A stretch of 64,000 nt of DNA from assembly GCA_963691815.1 (NCBI GenBank), contig OY829650.1, forward strand, positions 14,084,909 through 14,148,908. Direction: 5' to 3'. The notes beneath the pieces were generated by a model. That model ran no database searches, was not told where the DNA came from, and saw only the letters and a list, made by a program, of their open reading frames with translations. Made by a program: the position numbers and the translations under genes. Positions 1 through 10,739 of this stretch are shown here, one piece after another; within the stretch, counting starts at the first letter, position 1; each line of letters opens with the position of its first letter. The DNA comes from Echiichthys vipera (lineage: Eukaryota > Chordata > Actinopteri > Perciformes > Trachinidae).

Positions 1-1290
1 GCACCAACAATGTAGTTAGCAAGTTAAATTTATTGAAAGAGTGTTTTGAAAGATTTACCAAATGGCCCGGTAGCAGCTCCTCTCTTAGTAAAGTCCATTC
101 AAGTCGATTACCAGATACAATCCAAAAGGAAGGAGCCCATTGGTGCTTCGTTTTATGTGTAGGAATCCTAGACTGTATAAAAAATGGACGTAGACTGTCT
201 GTCAAGGTCTGTTCTCTCAACTTGATCCAATCGTACTCTACTCTGGGAGCCACCATATTGTCAGACTGTGACTCCACCTCATTTCCTCTTACCAAATAAG
301 GGCATTGATGTGATGTTAGGGGGAGGGAGATACATCTGTCTGGTTGACGTTTACTGGATTAGCCACAATAGCTCCACTGCCCAAGAGCTAGGCTAACAGA
401 ACACATTACTAGATAAACGGGAAGTCATTTCTTTTTATTTCCCATGTCTCTAGCAGAGATTACACAGGCTCCGCGAGTCAAGTGCGGGCACTCTGTAGGC
501 CTAGTGGAAAACACACAGCTCCAGGAGTCAAGTGTAGGCAGCCATAATTTGTGATAAATTATTTAAACTGATATTCAACACAGTACCATGCCCATAGATT
601 GTAAAACACAGACCCTCACAGCTCGAATCCTCCTGGTGCAAGTCATGGTGCAACTGCAGCTATTTAATTAGCATAACAGAGCTAACACGGTGTGTTCCTA
701 AACCATCTGTTGATACAGTTGATGGAAGAGCAAACCATCTTGTCACTTATGATAACACCACCACATGAATGACCGCAGTCCAGGTCGAGATGACAGAGTT
801 TGCATGCTAATTCTAGCCAATGAGGCGAAGTGAGGGCCAGTGGCTAGCTGCCACGCAAGAGGCAGCGCCCTAATTATTAATAAACTTTAATAAAAACTAA
901 CCTGGTACAAAAAAAATCACCCCCTCAGTGTTGTCATGGAGATATGACCTAAACATACAGACTAGAATGTTTTTCCCCTATTAAACATGGGGGTCAATGA
1001 TTAATTGCTCTATAGTGCAAACTACTTCTAGTGGCCACTCAGAGAACTGCAGTTTTTGGCTATTCCGTATTGGATCAACCAGGGATGTCACTGTGGTGAG
1101 GGCTTGGTAAGAATCCTTATCATGCTACTGCAGAGGTTTGGTGTTATTTTGAGCTGTATTAGTGGTTAAAAAAGCAAGTTCTCCGTTAATAGTTGTTACG
1201 CGTAAAAAGTTGTCTCCGTGGCTTATTTGATGTATGGAAGTGCCTAAAAAGACCAGGGGATGATTTTGCACCGGAATTAAACTTGAACAG
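1..1290. other. Intergenic stretch, nothing recognised
   Basis: No reading frame here resembles a protein I know, and no RNA gene or clear repeat was recognised. It lies beyond the 3' end of p2ry2. Confidence 0.5.
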
Positions 1291-1294
1291 TATT

Positions 1295-1590
1295 TTCTGT
1301 GTTTTGCTTGACCGTTAATTTAAGTATAATGTTTAGTTTATTCAAAAAATTCTACACCAATGTGAATAAATGACACATACTTGTTTAGTGGGTTTAAGGG
1401 TTTATAGTATTTTTGTCACTCTCCTTGAAAGAGCTTGTGAGCAGCTGATCTACCCCCACATCGCAGGCAGAACCATTACAAAAATACTATGAACCCATAA
1501 ACTAAACCACGTTTCATTGATACACGTCAGTTGAATTGAATAAACTATAACATTATAATTTAATTAACAGTTTCATCTTGTGCCCTTTGT
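1295..1590. repeat. Palindromic MITE-like element
   Basis: The left half (1300-1420) is inverted at 1450-1585: gggtttatagtatttttgt faces acaaaaatactatgaaccc with one mismatch, and taatgtttagtttattcaa faces ttgaataaactataacatta further out. Coding potential is absent. It lies 3' of p2ry2. Family not recognised. Confidence 0.6.
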
Positions 1591-1599
1591 TTGAGTATG

Positions 1600-2138
1600 T
1601 TTTTTTGTTAATAAATGCAAAATTTTTTGCACTTCTCCTGCTTCCAGTCCGGCTTCTTCAAAATCCCTTTTTAATAGTTCACCGCTGCCCCACCACTTCA
1701 TCGGCCCTTGCATGGGGGTTGGTGGCATGACAGTTTGATATGCGAAAGGAAGGTGAGCTGAGGAAAATCCACTTGTTCAGAATACAAGAACTTCAGAACA
1801 AAATCTGCAGCCGTGGAGCACCATTTAGTTTAGTTCTGTCCATACAGTAAAGCTTTTCAAATGCAACAAAAAAAAAAAAAAAGATCTGTAGAAATCCTTT
1901 AATGGCCTTCAATACCTTAATTGATTTAGATTTATACCCTTGAGTCATCCTAACTATTGTCCATATGTGATTTGGTCAAATCTAATCATGGACATCTACT
2001 GGTAAAAGATGGAAATCTGAATGCATTGTCTTATGTCAGTGTATGGGGCGTCACAGTTACCAGAAGAGAACGGCAATATGTGCTGTGCTTGTCCCCACAA
2101 CCTTCTGCATTTTTACCAAAATGCTTTCAAATATTTGA
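1600..2138. other. 3' flank of p2ry2
   Basis: Presumably includes the p2ry2 3' UTR on the minus strand. A 16-base A-run sits near 1867. A palindromic tgcaaaattttttgca lies near 1616. I cannot place the poly(A) site. Confidence 0.35.
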
Positions 2139-2333
2139 TCAGAGTTGTGTCGTCAAGTGTTGGCTCATACTTGTGGGTTTCATTAAAGTTGACTTGTTTT
2201 TCTTGGTGAGGTTGCTACGGGCGTCCTGCCCAGCCAGGAAGTAAAGGATGGGGTCCATGCAGCTGTTGGCACTGGCCAAAGGCCGGGTCACCTTATAGGC
2301 CACACTGGAAGCCTCCAGCAACTGACAGCTGAT
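2139..2333 (-). CDS. p2ry2: p2ry2 coding exon 4 (TM7 and C-tail)
   Basis: A 79-bp intron with acceptor tttatcatcag precedes it. Encodes ISCQLLEASSVAYKVTRPLA, SANSCMDPILYFLAGQ and a short Lys/Ser/Thr-rich tail ending TTQL, then TGA. The tail is about 30 residues shorter than in human. The last residues fit a class I PDZ-ligand pattern (T-x-L). Confidence 0.9.
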   Translation of the reverse strand: MSCQLLEASSVAYKVTRPLASANSCMDPILYFLAGQDARSNLTKKNKSTLMKPTSMSQHLTTQL

Positions 2334-4932
2334 CTGATGATAAACATATAAAAATTTGATATACTCAGCTTTTGAAATTATGATAGCACATTTATTATAA
2401 AAGAGTCCTCACCTGTGATGGGGAGACCTGTCTTAGGTATCTAAATGAGTAGTAAAGACTCCTGGTGAGATGGAAAGGCAGGAAACAGAGCATGAACACT
2501 GCCAGCACAATGATAATCATCTTCACTGACTTCTGCTTGTAATGTTGGGCTGACAGGCCCCCCCTCTCGCCCCCTTCAGACCCCCAGCCAGGCTCCAGAA
2601 GCTTCCGCACCATGAGTCCATAGCACACCATCACCACCATGAAGGGCAGGGCAAACATGAGCACCGACACGACTGAGCTGTACACTAGGAAGTCATCAAA
2701 AAGCTCTGGGCTGGTGGTGTCGTAGCAGATCCGCTCATTCTCCCTATCCCTGGCAGAGGAAATTACAATTGATTAGGATAAGTAAATAGTAGTGGTGCCT
2801 TGTTTGGCATTGCACCACAGAAAAAGAAATAGGAGTGTTAAAAAATAGATACAAATTTGTTATCGAATAAATTGATTGATTGTTCATTTCAATGTGTCCC
2901 AATAAGGCACCCTAAGATAAAATATTTAGTGTGCCACAAAAATCAATAGTCCACACTTTAACACTCTCATATGAAAGAAGAGGAATAGTAAGGAAGAAAG
3001 GGATGATTAAAGGGAAAAAATGATTCACATTGAAGTCACCTAGTTCTTGAGAAGTAGAGGATAGGTGCCTGGCAGAATAAAACACAGGCCCACACTGCCA
3101 CAGATACCAGCCTGGCCCGACGAGCGCTCACCCAGTAGAGGGAGCGGACCGGATAGCAGATGCCAACGAAGCGATGAAGACTGATACAGCACAGGAACAG
3201 AATGGAACCTGCCAGAGTGCTAAATATTTAATATATTCTTTTTAAAAAAAATATTGTATAATTCTAATGCAGTGCCACTTCGCGGCTGCAGATCTGATGT
3301 TACAGAGTTGTAAATGCAGTGGGTACGGAAAGTATTCAAAACCCCCTTAAATTTCTCACTTAATTTGCAGCCATTTGCTTAAATCATTGAATTTTTTCCC
3401 CCAATGTACAAACAGCACCCCCTTTTGACAGAAAAACACTGTATTGTAGAAGTTTTTGTAAAGTTATTAAAAAACAAAAACTGAAATAACACATGACCAT
3501 AAGTATTCTCACCCTATGCTGTGACACTGTCCATTTCCCCTGATCATCCTTGAGATGGTTCTACACCTTCTTTGGAGACCAGCTGTGTTTAATTGAATTG
3601 ATTGGACTTGATGAGGAAAGACACACACCCATCTATATAAGAGCTTACAGCTCACATTGCACGTCAGAGCAAGTAAGAATCATGTGGTCGAAGGAACTAC
3701 CCAAAGAGCTCAAATTGTGGAAAGGCAGATCAGGCAGAAGTTACAAAAGAATATCTGATGTACTTTAGGTTCCTAAGAGCCGAGGCCTCCAAAATCCTCA
3801 AATGGAAGAAGTTTGGGACAAGCAGGACTCTTCCTACAGCTGGCCGTCCGGCTACACTGAGCAATCGGGGGAGAAGAGCCTTGGTGAGATGCTGCTCTGC
3901 CATAAGCCCTGATTGGTGGAGGGCTGCAGTGATGGTTGACTTTCCAGAACTTTCTCTCATCTCTACCACAAAATCTCTGAAGCTCATCCACAGTGACTTT
4001 GGATTCTTCTTTATCTCTCTCACCAAGGCTCTTCTCCCCGGATTGCTCAGTTCGGCTGGACGGCCAGCTCTAGGAAGAGTTCTGCTCGTCCCAACCTCTT
4101 CCATGTAAGGGTTATGGAGGTTGCTGTGACCTTTGGGCAGTTCCTTCGACCTCATGATTCTCATTTGCTCTGACATGCACTGTGAGCTGTAAGGTCTTAC
4201 ATAGACAGGTGCGTTTTTCCTAATCAAGTCCACTCACTTTAGTTAAACACAGCTGGACTCCAATAAAGGTGTTGAACAATCTCAAGGATTATCTAGATAT
4301 GGACAGCACCTGACTTAAATATACAGCAAAGGGTCTGAATACTTGTGACCAAGAATACTTGGCCATGTGATATTTCAGTTTTTTTAAGAAATTAGCAAGA
4401 ATTTCTACAATTCTTTGTGCTCTGTCAAAATGGGGTGCCTGTGTACATTAATGAGGAAAACAATCGCCTTAAATGATTTTTGCAAATGGCTGAAAATTAA
4501 CATAGTGGGAAATTTCAGGGGGTCTGAATACTCTCCGTACCCACAACTCTGGTTTTTGCTGTATTGTATGTGTCTGTGCCATGCCATCACTGTACCATAT
4601 AAGTTGGTGTAAAACAGGAAGCGTATGACCTTGCAGAATGGCTCACTGAAGGGCCAGTCATTCGCATCTGCGTAGTAATAGATGAGGAAGGGTAGGGTGA
4701 GGACGTAGAGCGTGTCGCACATGGTCAGGTTGAACATGTAGATAGTGGAGGGCTTCCAGCGCTTAGTGCGGAACACAATCACATACAACGCGATGGCGTT
4801 CAGCACCAGGCCAATTACAAAGACCAGGGCATAGCTGACAGGGAGGAGAATGTATTTAAAATCTTCTTTAAAGCGACAGTAGAAGGCACTGACGTTGGTT
4901 GGGTTGGTCATGTTGTTGTCAAAGGTGGCCAT
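2139..4932 (-). CDS. p2ry2: P2Y2-type purinergic receptor (4 coding exons, 345 codons)
   Basis: P2RY2 is a Gq-coupled plasma-membrane receptor for ATP and UTP. Minus-strand exons 4932-4596, 3208-3040, 2749-2413 and 2333-2139 join in frame with GT-AG introns; the 345-residue product compares with 377 in human. Start MATFDNNMTN is chosen over an upstream Met because an acceptor (cttctcctcag) lies 20 nt before it. Visible: sequons at N7 and N13; TM1 from about residue 28; Cys19 and the TM7-side Cys (ISCQ) as an expected disulfide; HRF for DRY; TM6 FLPFHLTR; TM7 YKVTRPLASANS and DPILY. The TM6 His/Arg and TM7 Lys/Arg of nucleotide binding are kept. The RGD of human loop 1 is replaced (YYYADANDWPF). 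P2RY4 is the main alternative; position beside fchsd2 favours P2RY2. Confidence 0.88.
2413..2749 (-). CDS. p2ry2: p2ry2 coding exon 3 (loop 2 to TM6)
   Basis: Acceptor cctctgccag, donor GTGAGG. Encodes ERICYDTTSPELFDDFLVYS (loop 2 with the conserved Cys), TM5 FMVVMVCYGLMVRKLL, a Gly-rich loop 3 and TM6 VLAVFMLCFLPFHLTRSLYY. Phase 2 in, phase 0 out. Confidence 0.92.
3040..3208 (-). CDS. p2ry2: p2ry2 coding exon 2 (TM3 end to TM4)
   Basis: After acceptor cactctggcag. Completes Gly113 and reads SILFLCCISLHRFVGICYPV, then TM4 VSVAVWACVLFCQAPILYF, ending in two bases of Arg169 at donor GTGACT. Human P2RY2 has CISVHRCLGV and ACQAPVLYF at the same places. Confidence 0.9.
3317..4544. mobile_element. 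Foldback Tc1/mariner derivative
   Basis: The left end cagtgggtacggaaagtatt and the inverted right end (rc gtgggtacggagagtatt) are typical Tc1-like termini. The similarity is not confined to the ends: about 570 bp from the left (3317-3890) is inverted at about 4018-4544. Both arms carry the transposase N-terminus: plus strand MWSKELPKELK and GTSRTLPTAGRPATLSN, minus strand MRSKELPK and GTSRTLPRAGRPAELSN. The 127-bp centre extends the minus-strand copy (NPKSLWMSFRDFVVEM). The catalytic domain is absent. Short matching sequences cagagttg/caactctg continue outside the ends. It fills most of p2ry2 intron 1. Confidence 0.85.
4596..4932 (-). CDS. p2ry2: p2ry2 coding exon 1 (N-terminus to TM3)
   Basis: Encodes residues 1-112 and the first base of Gly113: YCRFKEDFKYILLPVSYAL, TM1, YMFNLTMCDTLYVLTLPFL (TM2), loop 1 and RFLFYTNLY (TM3). 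The donor is GTACAG at 4595. Without splicing the frame runs into unrelated codons and stops. Confidence 0.9.
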
Positions 4933-4954
4933 CTCAGTGCGTGTGAAAACACCT
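4933..4954 (-). promoter_or_regulatory. p2ry2: p2ry2 5' UTR splice acceptor and leader end
   Basis: On the minus strand a pyrimidine-rich tract ending cttctcctcag lies 20 nt before the start codon, so the coding exon probably carries 20 nt of leader and at least one non-coding exon lies further right. That exon was not identified between 4955 and 5460. Confidence 0.5.
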
Positions 4955-5460
4955 GAGGAGAAGCACAATAGAAATACGTAGATGATGAATATGCTGCATT
5001 TGACCTTTCGACCATTACACTTTACAACAACCTTGAAGAAGTTCTCATACATACAGAAACAGAGCATGTGGAGTCACAGGAAAAGAGTATGACTGCAAGA
5101 AAATGACATCGGCATGATTACATATTTGGATGCCCCAAGTCATTTGGCATTCGGGAACAGTGTAACCCATGATCAACTGGTTTTGTGATTGTGATTTCGC
5201 AATCATATTTACACAATCCAGCGTATTGCTTGATTTATCCCATTTAAAGTCATTTCACATAATGTAAGTCATTTTTATGCTTTCCTTGAATCGGCCCCTT
5301 CCTTCTGAGTGGGTGGTTTAGTAAATGAGAGACGTGTTGTTATAAATAAAGAGAAGAGGATGCTTAAATGGTGGCATCCATCTCAGATCTGATTAAATCC
5401 TAAATCCTTCTTTTAGTTAAATAGATGAAGTGTGTGAATAAATATGTTTTATGGCTGCAC
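4955..5460. other. 5' flank or leader intron of p2ry2
   Basis: Minus-strand reading continues open for about 45 codons upstream of the splice acceptor at 4953, but the codons do not resemble a receptor. No promoter element was identified. Confidence 0.35.
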
Positions 5461-5462
5461 TG

Positions 5463-7850
5463 TAAGATAAGATAAGATAAGATAGTACTTTATTATCTTT
5501 TACACAGGGGTTACAGAACATTTTCTTAGACAAGGCTCCAATCACAAGAAACATTCACACAGACATATAAGGAAGAGACATGGGGTGTTGAGGTATCAGC
5601 TGTGGTAGTCATTTTGTGTTGTTCAGTATGGCTATTGCAGAAGGGATGAAGGATTTCTTGTAAATGTTCTTCCGGGCCAGTGGTACATTGAAACACCTGC
5701 CTAATGGTAGTAGCTGTTAGGAGTGATGGAGGGGGTGAGAGTGGTCCTCTGTGATCAGACTTTACAGCTCAGATAGGGGGGTTGGGGGGGAACCAGTTAT
5801 TTTGGCAGCATGGTTTACTATCCGGGAGAGTCTTGTTTTGTGCTTGATGATGAGTTGGTTGTACCAGGAAGATATATTAAAAGTGAGAACTGTTTCAATG
5901 AGGGAGCGGTAGACCAAAGTTAGCACGTCCTTGCTGACCTGAAATGTCCTGAGTTTCCTGAGCAGATGAAGACGTTGTTGTGCTTTCTTGAATATTGTAT
6001 TGGTGTGTTGTGAAAAGGACAGGGAGTTGTCTATTTCTGTGCCCAGGTACCTAAATACCTGCACTTGTTCCACTAGCTGACACTGGATGTTAAGTGGCTG
6101 GAACAGAGGTGATGCCTTGTCTCTGCCCCCACAGCATAGCCCCTTTGCTTTTGCTACTTTTGTTGAGCTCTAAAGAGAGCTCAACAAAAGTATCAGACAG
6201 CTTGTCCACTGCCTGCTGGTATCGGGCTAGGGCATCAACGTGGGACATGTGTGCTACCATGGCAATGTCATCTGCATATTTAAAAGGTGCAATACCCTCA
6301 CTGTTACACTGGATGTTGTTTGTGTACACCGAAAAGAGGATTGGGGATAAAACAAAGCCTTGGGGGAGTCCAGAGTTTAAAAAGAGCTTTGTTGATATAA
6401 CCCCATTAAAAGACACCTATTGTGGTCTGTCCAGCAGAAAATGTTTTATCCACAGGGTCAGTGTTGGGTGAACCTGAAGATCTGATAGGTGATGTAAAAG
6501 TTTGTCGATGCTCACTGTGTTAAAAGCTGAGGAAAAGTCCATGAATAAAATCCTGGTGTGTGGGTGTGCTGAGTCCGACACCACGTCTTGCCCCGTAGGC
6601 AAATTGGAATGGGTACAGCTTGTCTGGCACCATGCCTGATAGGAGGTTACAGACCACCTTCTCCATACATTTGCGCAGCACAGATGTTAGTGCCACTGGT
6701 CTGTAGTCCTTTAGGGCCTTAGCAGGTGCCTTTTTGGGGATGGGAATGATGGTGGTTTCCCTCCACTGGTCAGGGACACAGCCAGAGTCCAGTAGGTATT
6801 GGAACAGCCTGGTGAGAACGCCACTTAGCTGAGTGGGGCATTCCTTTAGTGCCCTACCTCTAAGCCGCTCAGGGCCATAGGCCTTGTGTGGGTTGACTCT
6901 GCGCTGTGTGGAGGTCACCAGCTGTTCATCAATAAGGAGGGATTGGAGACTGGAGCTAGTGGCTAGGGGGGCCCAGGTGGATGTTGTGCTGTCCCCATTG
7001 AAGTGGGTGAAGAAGACATTTAATTTCTCTGCCAGAGTTGGATCCGGACAGGCAGTCTCTGCAGGTTTGGGTGTTCTGCCCATCATGATGTTCAAGCCTT
7101 GCCATGCTTCCCTCGCATTCCCAGAAATTAATTTCTGCTCCACTTTGTTTTTATAGTCAATTTTAGCCAACTTGGCCTTCCTCCTAAATTTCTTCTCCAG
7201 TTCCCTCACCCTGGGTTTATCTCCTTCCAGGAAGGCCTTCTTCTTCTGGACAAGGCAGATTTTCATGTCCTTGTTAACCCATTTTGTATTGTTTGGGAAG
7301 ATGCTTATTTGTTTGATAGGTGTTACAGTATCCTCACAAAATAGAATGTAGGAGGTAAGTAGGAAAAACAAAACCCAGTCTGTTAATTCAAAACAGCCCC
7401 TTAGGCATTCAGCTGCCTCTTTATTCCAGACTTTAACATGTTGTGTTATGGGTTCCCCTGTTTTCAATCGTGACCTGTATCTTGGCAGTAACAAAATAAC
7501 ATTGTGATCAGAACGGCCAAGGGGTGGGCGTGATTTTGAAATATAGGCGTCTGGGATATTACTGAAGCATAAATCTAGTATATTCTGCATTCTGGTGGGG
7601 ATTGTGACATGTTGGTCTAAATTTGGTAGGTAGGAGGGGATATCGGACCTGTTAAAGTCACCCAGAATAAACACTGGTTGGTCTCCAGTCTGACTGACAG
7701 CTCTGTTATAGCTCTCAGCGCTGTGTTCAGGGGCTATTGAAGTCGGGCCCTGGAACATATACTAAGATGACAGTGAGTAGTGTTCCACCACCTGGCTCAA
7801 CAGGTTTATATAAAACATCTTGACACCTCGGTTGTCTCAGCAGGTTACTG
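5463..7850 (-). mobile_element. 5'-truncated, frame-broken LINE (CR1/L2/Rex-like)
   Basis: Minus-strand pieces give the C-terminal part of an endonuclease (GDFNRSD near 7650, SDHN near 7505) and a reverse transcriptase: DYRPVALTSVLRKCMEKVV, FMDFSSAFNT, GLPQGFVLSPILF, and YADD at 6267-6278, then RYLGTEIDNSLSFSQH. The frame is lost between the RT start (to 6520) and FMDFSSAF and again near 6417 and 6090, so it is dead. The 3' end carries AATAAAG and a (TTATC)n tail at 5463-5485. The clade is uncertain. Confidence 0.85.
6156..6191. repeat. Perfect 16-bp inverted repeat (hairpin) in the LINE
   Basis: acttttgttgagctct, a 4-base loop aaag, then the exact reverse complement. It interrupts the LINE reverse transcriptase after the YADD block and probably arose by a local inverted duplication. 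Confidence 0.85.
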
Positions 7851-8969
7851 AAACACTTACCAGTCCTACCATATTACTACTATTCTCCCCCATAAGAAAA
7901 ACAAAAAAATTATATATCTGAGCTGCAGGATATTCAGACAAACATTCACATGGACTTCTGTGGTAACAAAACCTGAAGTGCAGCTGTGTTCTCAGGCAGA
8001 AAAACAGCACTCTATCGGCAATCTGCATGCCAAAGTTTTCTGAAACCTCATGGCTTTCAGAGGGAGAGACACAGGAATGACTTTTTAAATCAAACCAGAC
8101 CTTGTTTAGAGACTCTGTTCAAACCTTTCTCTCTGTTGTACTCACTGACATGCATGCTACATTGACAACCGAAGACAAGTTTTCTCTCTATAAACCTGTT
8201 TGTCTGACAAACTCAAGATTACACCAGTCATATAATAACATAGAAGTGACACCTTAAAAACATGTATGCAAATAATACAGAAGGTGCCAGACGTTCCTGT
8301 TTCTCACCTGACTGATGAGAACTCACAGTATGTGACAGTATGTTCTCTTTAATAGAAACTTCTCTTCAAAATAGCTGCAGGTTTAACTTAACCTTTTGTA
8401 GTCCCCCCCAAATTCCTCTGATCTGCTCTGTGCACTTCTCACCAAAGAACAATTTACTATTCAGCAATAACATGGACTGTTTTTTTGTTGGTAAATTAGC
8501 TACATACAAGGCAGTGAGAAATAAAGCCTCCTTCCCCAGAGACAAACCCCTAAAACATATGACATTACTCACACTGTATGAATACTATCGCCTTTCAAAG
8601 ACTGTCAGGCGCTGACCATCCGGTCTAATGTATCCTCATTTCTCACGGGTAGAAGTACAGTGTACAGTACCTGAGACTCTGTTGTTTGTGGCTGAATGCC
8701 TGCCTTAGATACTTCAGTGGGCGAAAACCTGTGGAGGTGTGTTCCTCTCTGACAAGCCGTAGCCTGTATATAGTAGTGTGAGCAGTCTAGCCTGGGGCTC
8801 AGATAATTTTTTCTGTTAGTCAAATGCACAGTAAAAAGAGAAATGCCTCCACAACCTTAAACTGTTCAAATATTAATTTATTTTCAGTTTGGCAAATAGA
8901 AAAAAACTATTTGCCTTTTTAAGGTAGAAAAACAGAGGTGGCCCTTAAATCCTACTGAGTGACAGTTTT

Positions 8970-8970
<1 letters not shown>
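7850..8970. other. Intergenic stretch, nothing recognised
   Basis: Several short open frames on both strands have no recognisable motif. No repeat family was identified before the CT microsatellite at 8971. Confidence 0.45.
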
Positions 8971-9016
<46 letters not shown>

Positions 9017-9047
9017 GCGTGTGTGTGTGCGTGTGTGTGTGTGTGTC
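8971..9047. repeat. (CT)21 followed by GT-rich microsatellite
   Basis: Uninterrupted CT dinucleotides to 9012, then an imperfect GT run to 9047. Confidence 0.98.
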
Positions 9048-9612
9048 TCATCATAGCAAGTAGTTATTGCTCGTTATGTACCTGTGTAGCCAACTTTTTA
9101 TCAAGGCATAGGAATTAGAAAAAAATCGTATTACAATCAGTTATTATTAAAAAAGAATTACCAACAATTCATAGATAAAAGGCAGGTAAGTCTTAATAAA
9201 ACCACACTTCTACTAACATAGACATTGCAAGCAAGGAATATCCTATCATGTAATCAAAAATAGAAATATATATTCCTTAATACAGTGGGCCTTTCAGCCA
9301 TCCTGACGGACAACAATTATTTTTTAAAACACCAAATACAAAGAATGTCGAGCAGTACCTTGATTTCTCACATTTCTGGCAAATGAGTTGCTGCTTTCTA
9401 TACTTTTAATTGAAGCTCTTGACTCTTATTACAGTAAAATGTCTTACCTTAGTATCACCCAGGGAATATAGTTCAAGTTCCTATGCCAAATAAAATAAAT
9501 CATAAACCAAAAGCATCCTGGCGGGATCCTAAAATGCACCGTATCCAACAATGACTGTAGGCCATTTTCTTCTGTGCCACTGGAAGGAAGTTATATGTGT
9601 GGGTGTTGCTGG

Positions 9613-9613
<1 letters not shown>

Positions 9614-9682
<69 letters not shown>
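9614..9682. repeat. (GT)n microsatellite
   Basis: About 34 uninterrupted GT units. Confidence 0.98.
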
Positions 9683-9684
<2 letters not shown>

Positions 9685-9689
9685 GAGTG

Positions 9690-10739
9690 TTATACTGAAA
9701 GAAGGGGTGAGAAAGTACTTAATGTCTTACCTGCTCCACAAACTGTGTGTATTAATGATTACACAGCCCTTAATCCTAACCTTGGCCATGACACGTATGA
9801 GACATGAAGTAATATTTTTTGCCTCTCCCGTTATTTAAGCCCTTTCCTCTATCTTACCCAAATTCCAGGAAGTCATATTTTAGTTTGCAAGACATTGTTG
9901 GCAAACATAAAACATTCTTTTGTAGTTTGGCATTAGCAGAACAAGTATTTCTGGGAAACAATAACACTGAGTGCATCTCCTCCCCTTAGTAACAAGAGTC
10001 TTAACCTTGAAATGTTTGGGCAATTCCAACTTACATTTCACAGGCACCCTGGATTGTGGGGCTAACGTCAAGAGTTGGGATGAGAACAGGTTGCAGGGGT
10101 GAGAAGACGTCTGTCTGTCTTTCTTTCTTCTGAATGTCTGTCCGTCTTTCTTTCTTTCTGCTTTGCAACAACATTATTTTCTCATCACATAACCTATATT
10201 TCAGTAACTGCTTGATTTTAAACCATGATCAACCACATCTAGCCCAACACACAGGCAGTGCAAGCTACATGCATGGAGAAAGACATACACTGTGTCAAAC
10301 CAGCTGGTGCTGGTGCCAACTCATTACAAGTGTTTCAGACAGTCTCCATTGTAATGTATTCCTTTAATTGTTCACTCAGCATCCACTTCCAATGAGCTCA
10401 TGACCCTGTTTTACCCTGCCTGCTTCCTGGTATCCCCAGTTAGAACATAAATACACAAGAATCTACTAATTAAATAGCACAAAACAAATTACTATAAATG
10501 AAAACAACGTTCTGCAAATCCATTACAAGATATTTTATTTGTAAATGTTAAGGCTGTAGTCTCATTTCAACTGAATTGACAGGATGGAAATAACATTTAT
10601 TGAATGATTATTACTGTTATTACAAACGTCTAGGTAAGGCAAGTTTATTCAACAACAAGGTAACTCAAAAAGCAAATACACACATAAAATGACATTAAGA
10701 TATAAAATGACACTGAGATAAAAAAAATATTTATAAAAT
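9690..10739. other. Intergenic stretch with a LINE-tail-like fragment
   Basis: Around 10630-10700 the phrase aggtaaggcaagtttatt followed by caaggtaactcaaaaagcaa resembles the antisense 3' tail of a common fish retroposon. A short TTTC-rich tract lies at 10115-10160. Nothing else was recognised. Confidence 0.4.

Noticed and set aside
33..299. 88-codon open frame at the left edge
   Set aside because: No recognisable motif, composition like non-coding DNA, no splice or start context supporting it.
3730..4233. 167-codon minus-strand frame as a transposase gene
   Set aside because: Only the first half resembles Tc1 transposase; the rest is antisense of the other arm, so it is not a functional gene.
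4933..5067. N-terminal extension of p2ry2 from an upstream Met (45 residues)
   Set aside because: A splice acceptor lies between it and the canonical start, and the extension is hydrophobic and unlike P2Y N-termini.
8340..8615. 91-codon open frame
   Set aside because: No similarity I recognise and an overlapping antisense frame of equal quality; treated as chance.
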